Part shown: positions 63,953 to 64,000 of the stretch, piece after piece
Layout of the letters: each line of letters opens with the position of its first letter
How positions within the stretch are numbered: the stretch's first letter is position 1
NCBI GenBank assembly: GCA_011056555.1
Contig: DSEQ01000001.1
Coordinates: forward strand, 1-64,000
DNA length: 64,000 nt
Reading direction: 5' to 3'
From: Candidatus Zixiibacteriota bacterium
GTDB lineage: Bacteria > Zixibacteria > MSB-5A5 > JAABVY01
Made by a program: the position numbers and the translations under genes
The notes under the pieces: generated by a model
Databases searched by the model: none
Told to the model about the DNA's origin: nothing
The model's input: only the letters and a program-made list of their open reading frames with translations

Positions 63953-64000
63953 ATATTATAACCACCTTTTTGCTTTATACCACTCGGAAGTGGAATATAA

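Overview
The window comes from a bacterial chromosome of moderate G+C. The gene content suggests an uncultivated lineage of the FCB superphylum, of a Zixibacteria-like type. Pointers are a Fibrobacter-type (FISUMP) lipoprotein, a FadL-family outer-membrane protein, a tricorn-like protease, a bacillithiol-type deacetylase, and many intergenic palindromes. This assignment is inference, since there is no rRNA or phylogenetic marker analysis. Two genes look archaeal or eukaryote-like: a GatD (archaeal Glu-tRNA(Gln) amidotransferase subunit) and an archaeal-type RNase HII. A third, a pyruvoyl-tetrahydropterin synthase, is close to animal PTPS.

Layout. 0-3 kb (minus): a three-gene unit with a zinc-finger anti-sigma-like protein, a possible sigma-like partner and a helical protein that leaves the window. 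3-4.2 kb: decayed DNA with a peptidase S41 fragment. 4.3-10.4 kb (minus): a TetR / TolC / adaptor / RND efflux operon with a clear promoter and a palindromic operator. 10.9-20.1 kb (minus): a complete Tad (Flp) pilus operon, including a 54-residue Flp pilin and a 34-residue membrane peptide missing from the ORF track, preceded by a sigma-54-like promoter and a leader hairpin. 20.7-23 kb: a zinc-ribbon membrane protein, an SGNH hydrolase and RNase HII. 23-31 kb (minus): an N-type F-ATPase operon (D-C-Q-antiporter-R-B-E-F-A-G) with a CPA2-type cation/proton antiporter inserted and no delta gene. 31.3 kb: tRNA-Glu(CUC).

31.5-42 kb: mixed housekeeping and accessory genes (LeuD, methyltransferase, truncated isoprenylcysteine methyltransferase, DUF3800, winged helix, HD protein, ABC transporter, ABM-like protein, FISUMP lipoprotein, UvrA). 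42.4-52.1 kb: FadL-like porin, an esterase-like lipoprotein without its nucleophile, BshB1-like deacetylase, GAF-like protein, tricorn-like protease and a large lipoprotein. 52.15-55.77 kb: a very tight five-gene operon (SDR, CDP-alcohol phosphatidyltransferase, PTPS, FolE2, SDR) that probably makes a tetrahydrobiopterin-like cofactor. 56-64 kb: OsmC, cupin, small membrane protein, an AT-rich insert with a PD-(D/E)xK nuclease, GatD, a DtxR-family regulator, a class V aminotransferase and a membrane protein.

Between genes there are several families of palindromes whose flanks are conserved while the internal stem changes sequence but stays paired. The points most worth following are the pterin/phospholipid operon, the antiporter-containing N-ATPase operon, the variable-stem palindromes, a possible metal-regulated small transcript between dtxR and gatD, and the leader of the flp pilin gene.
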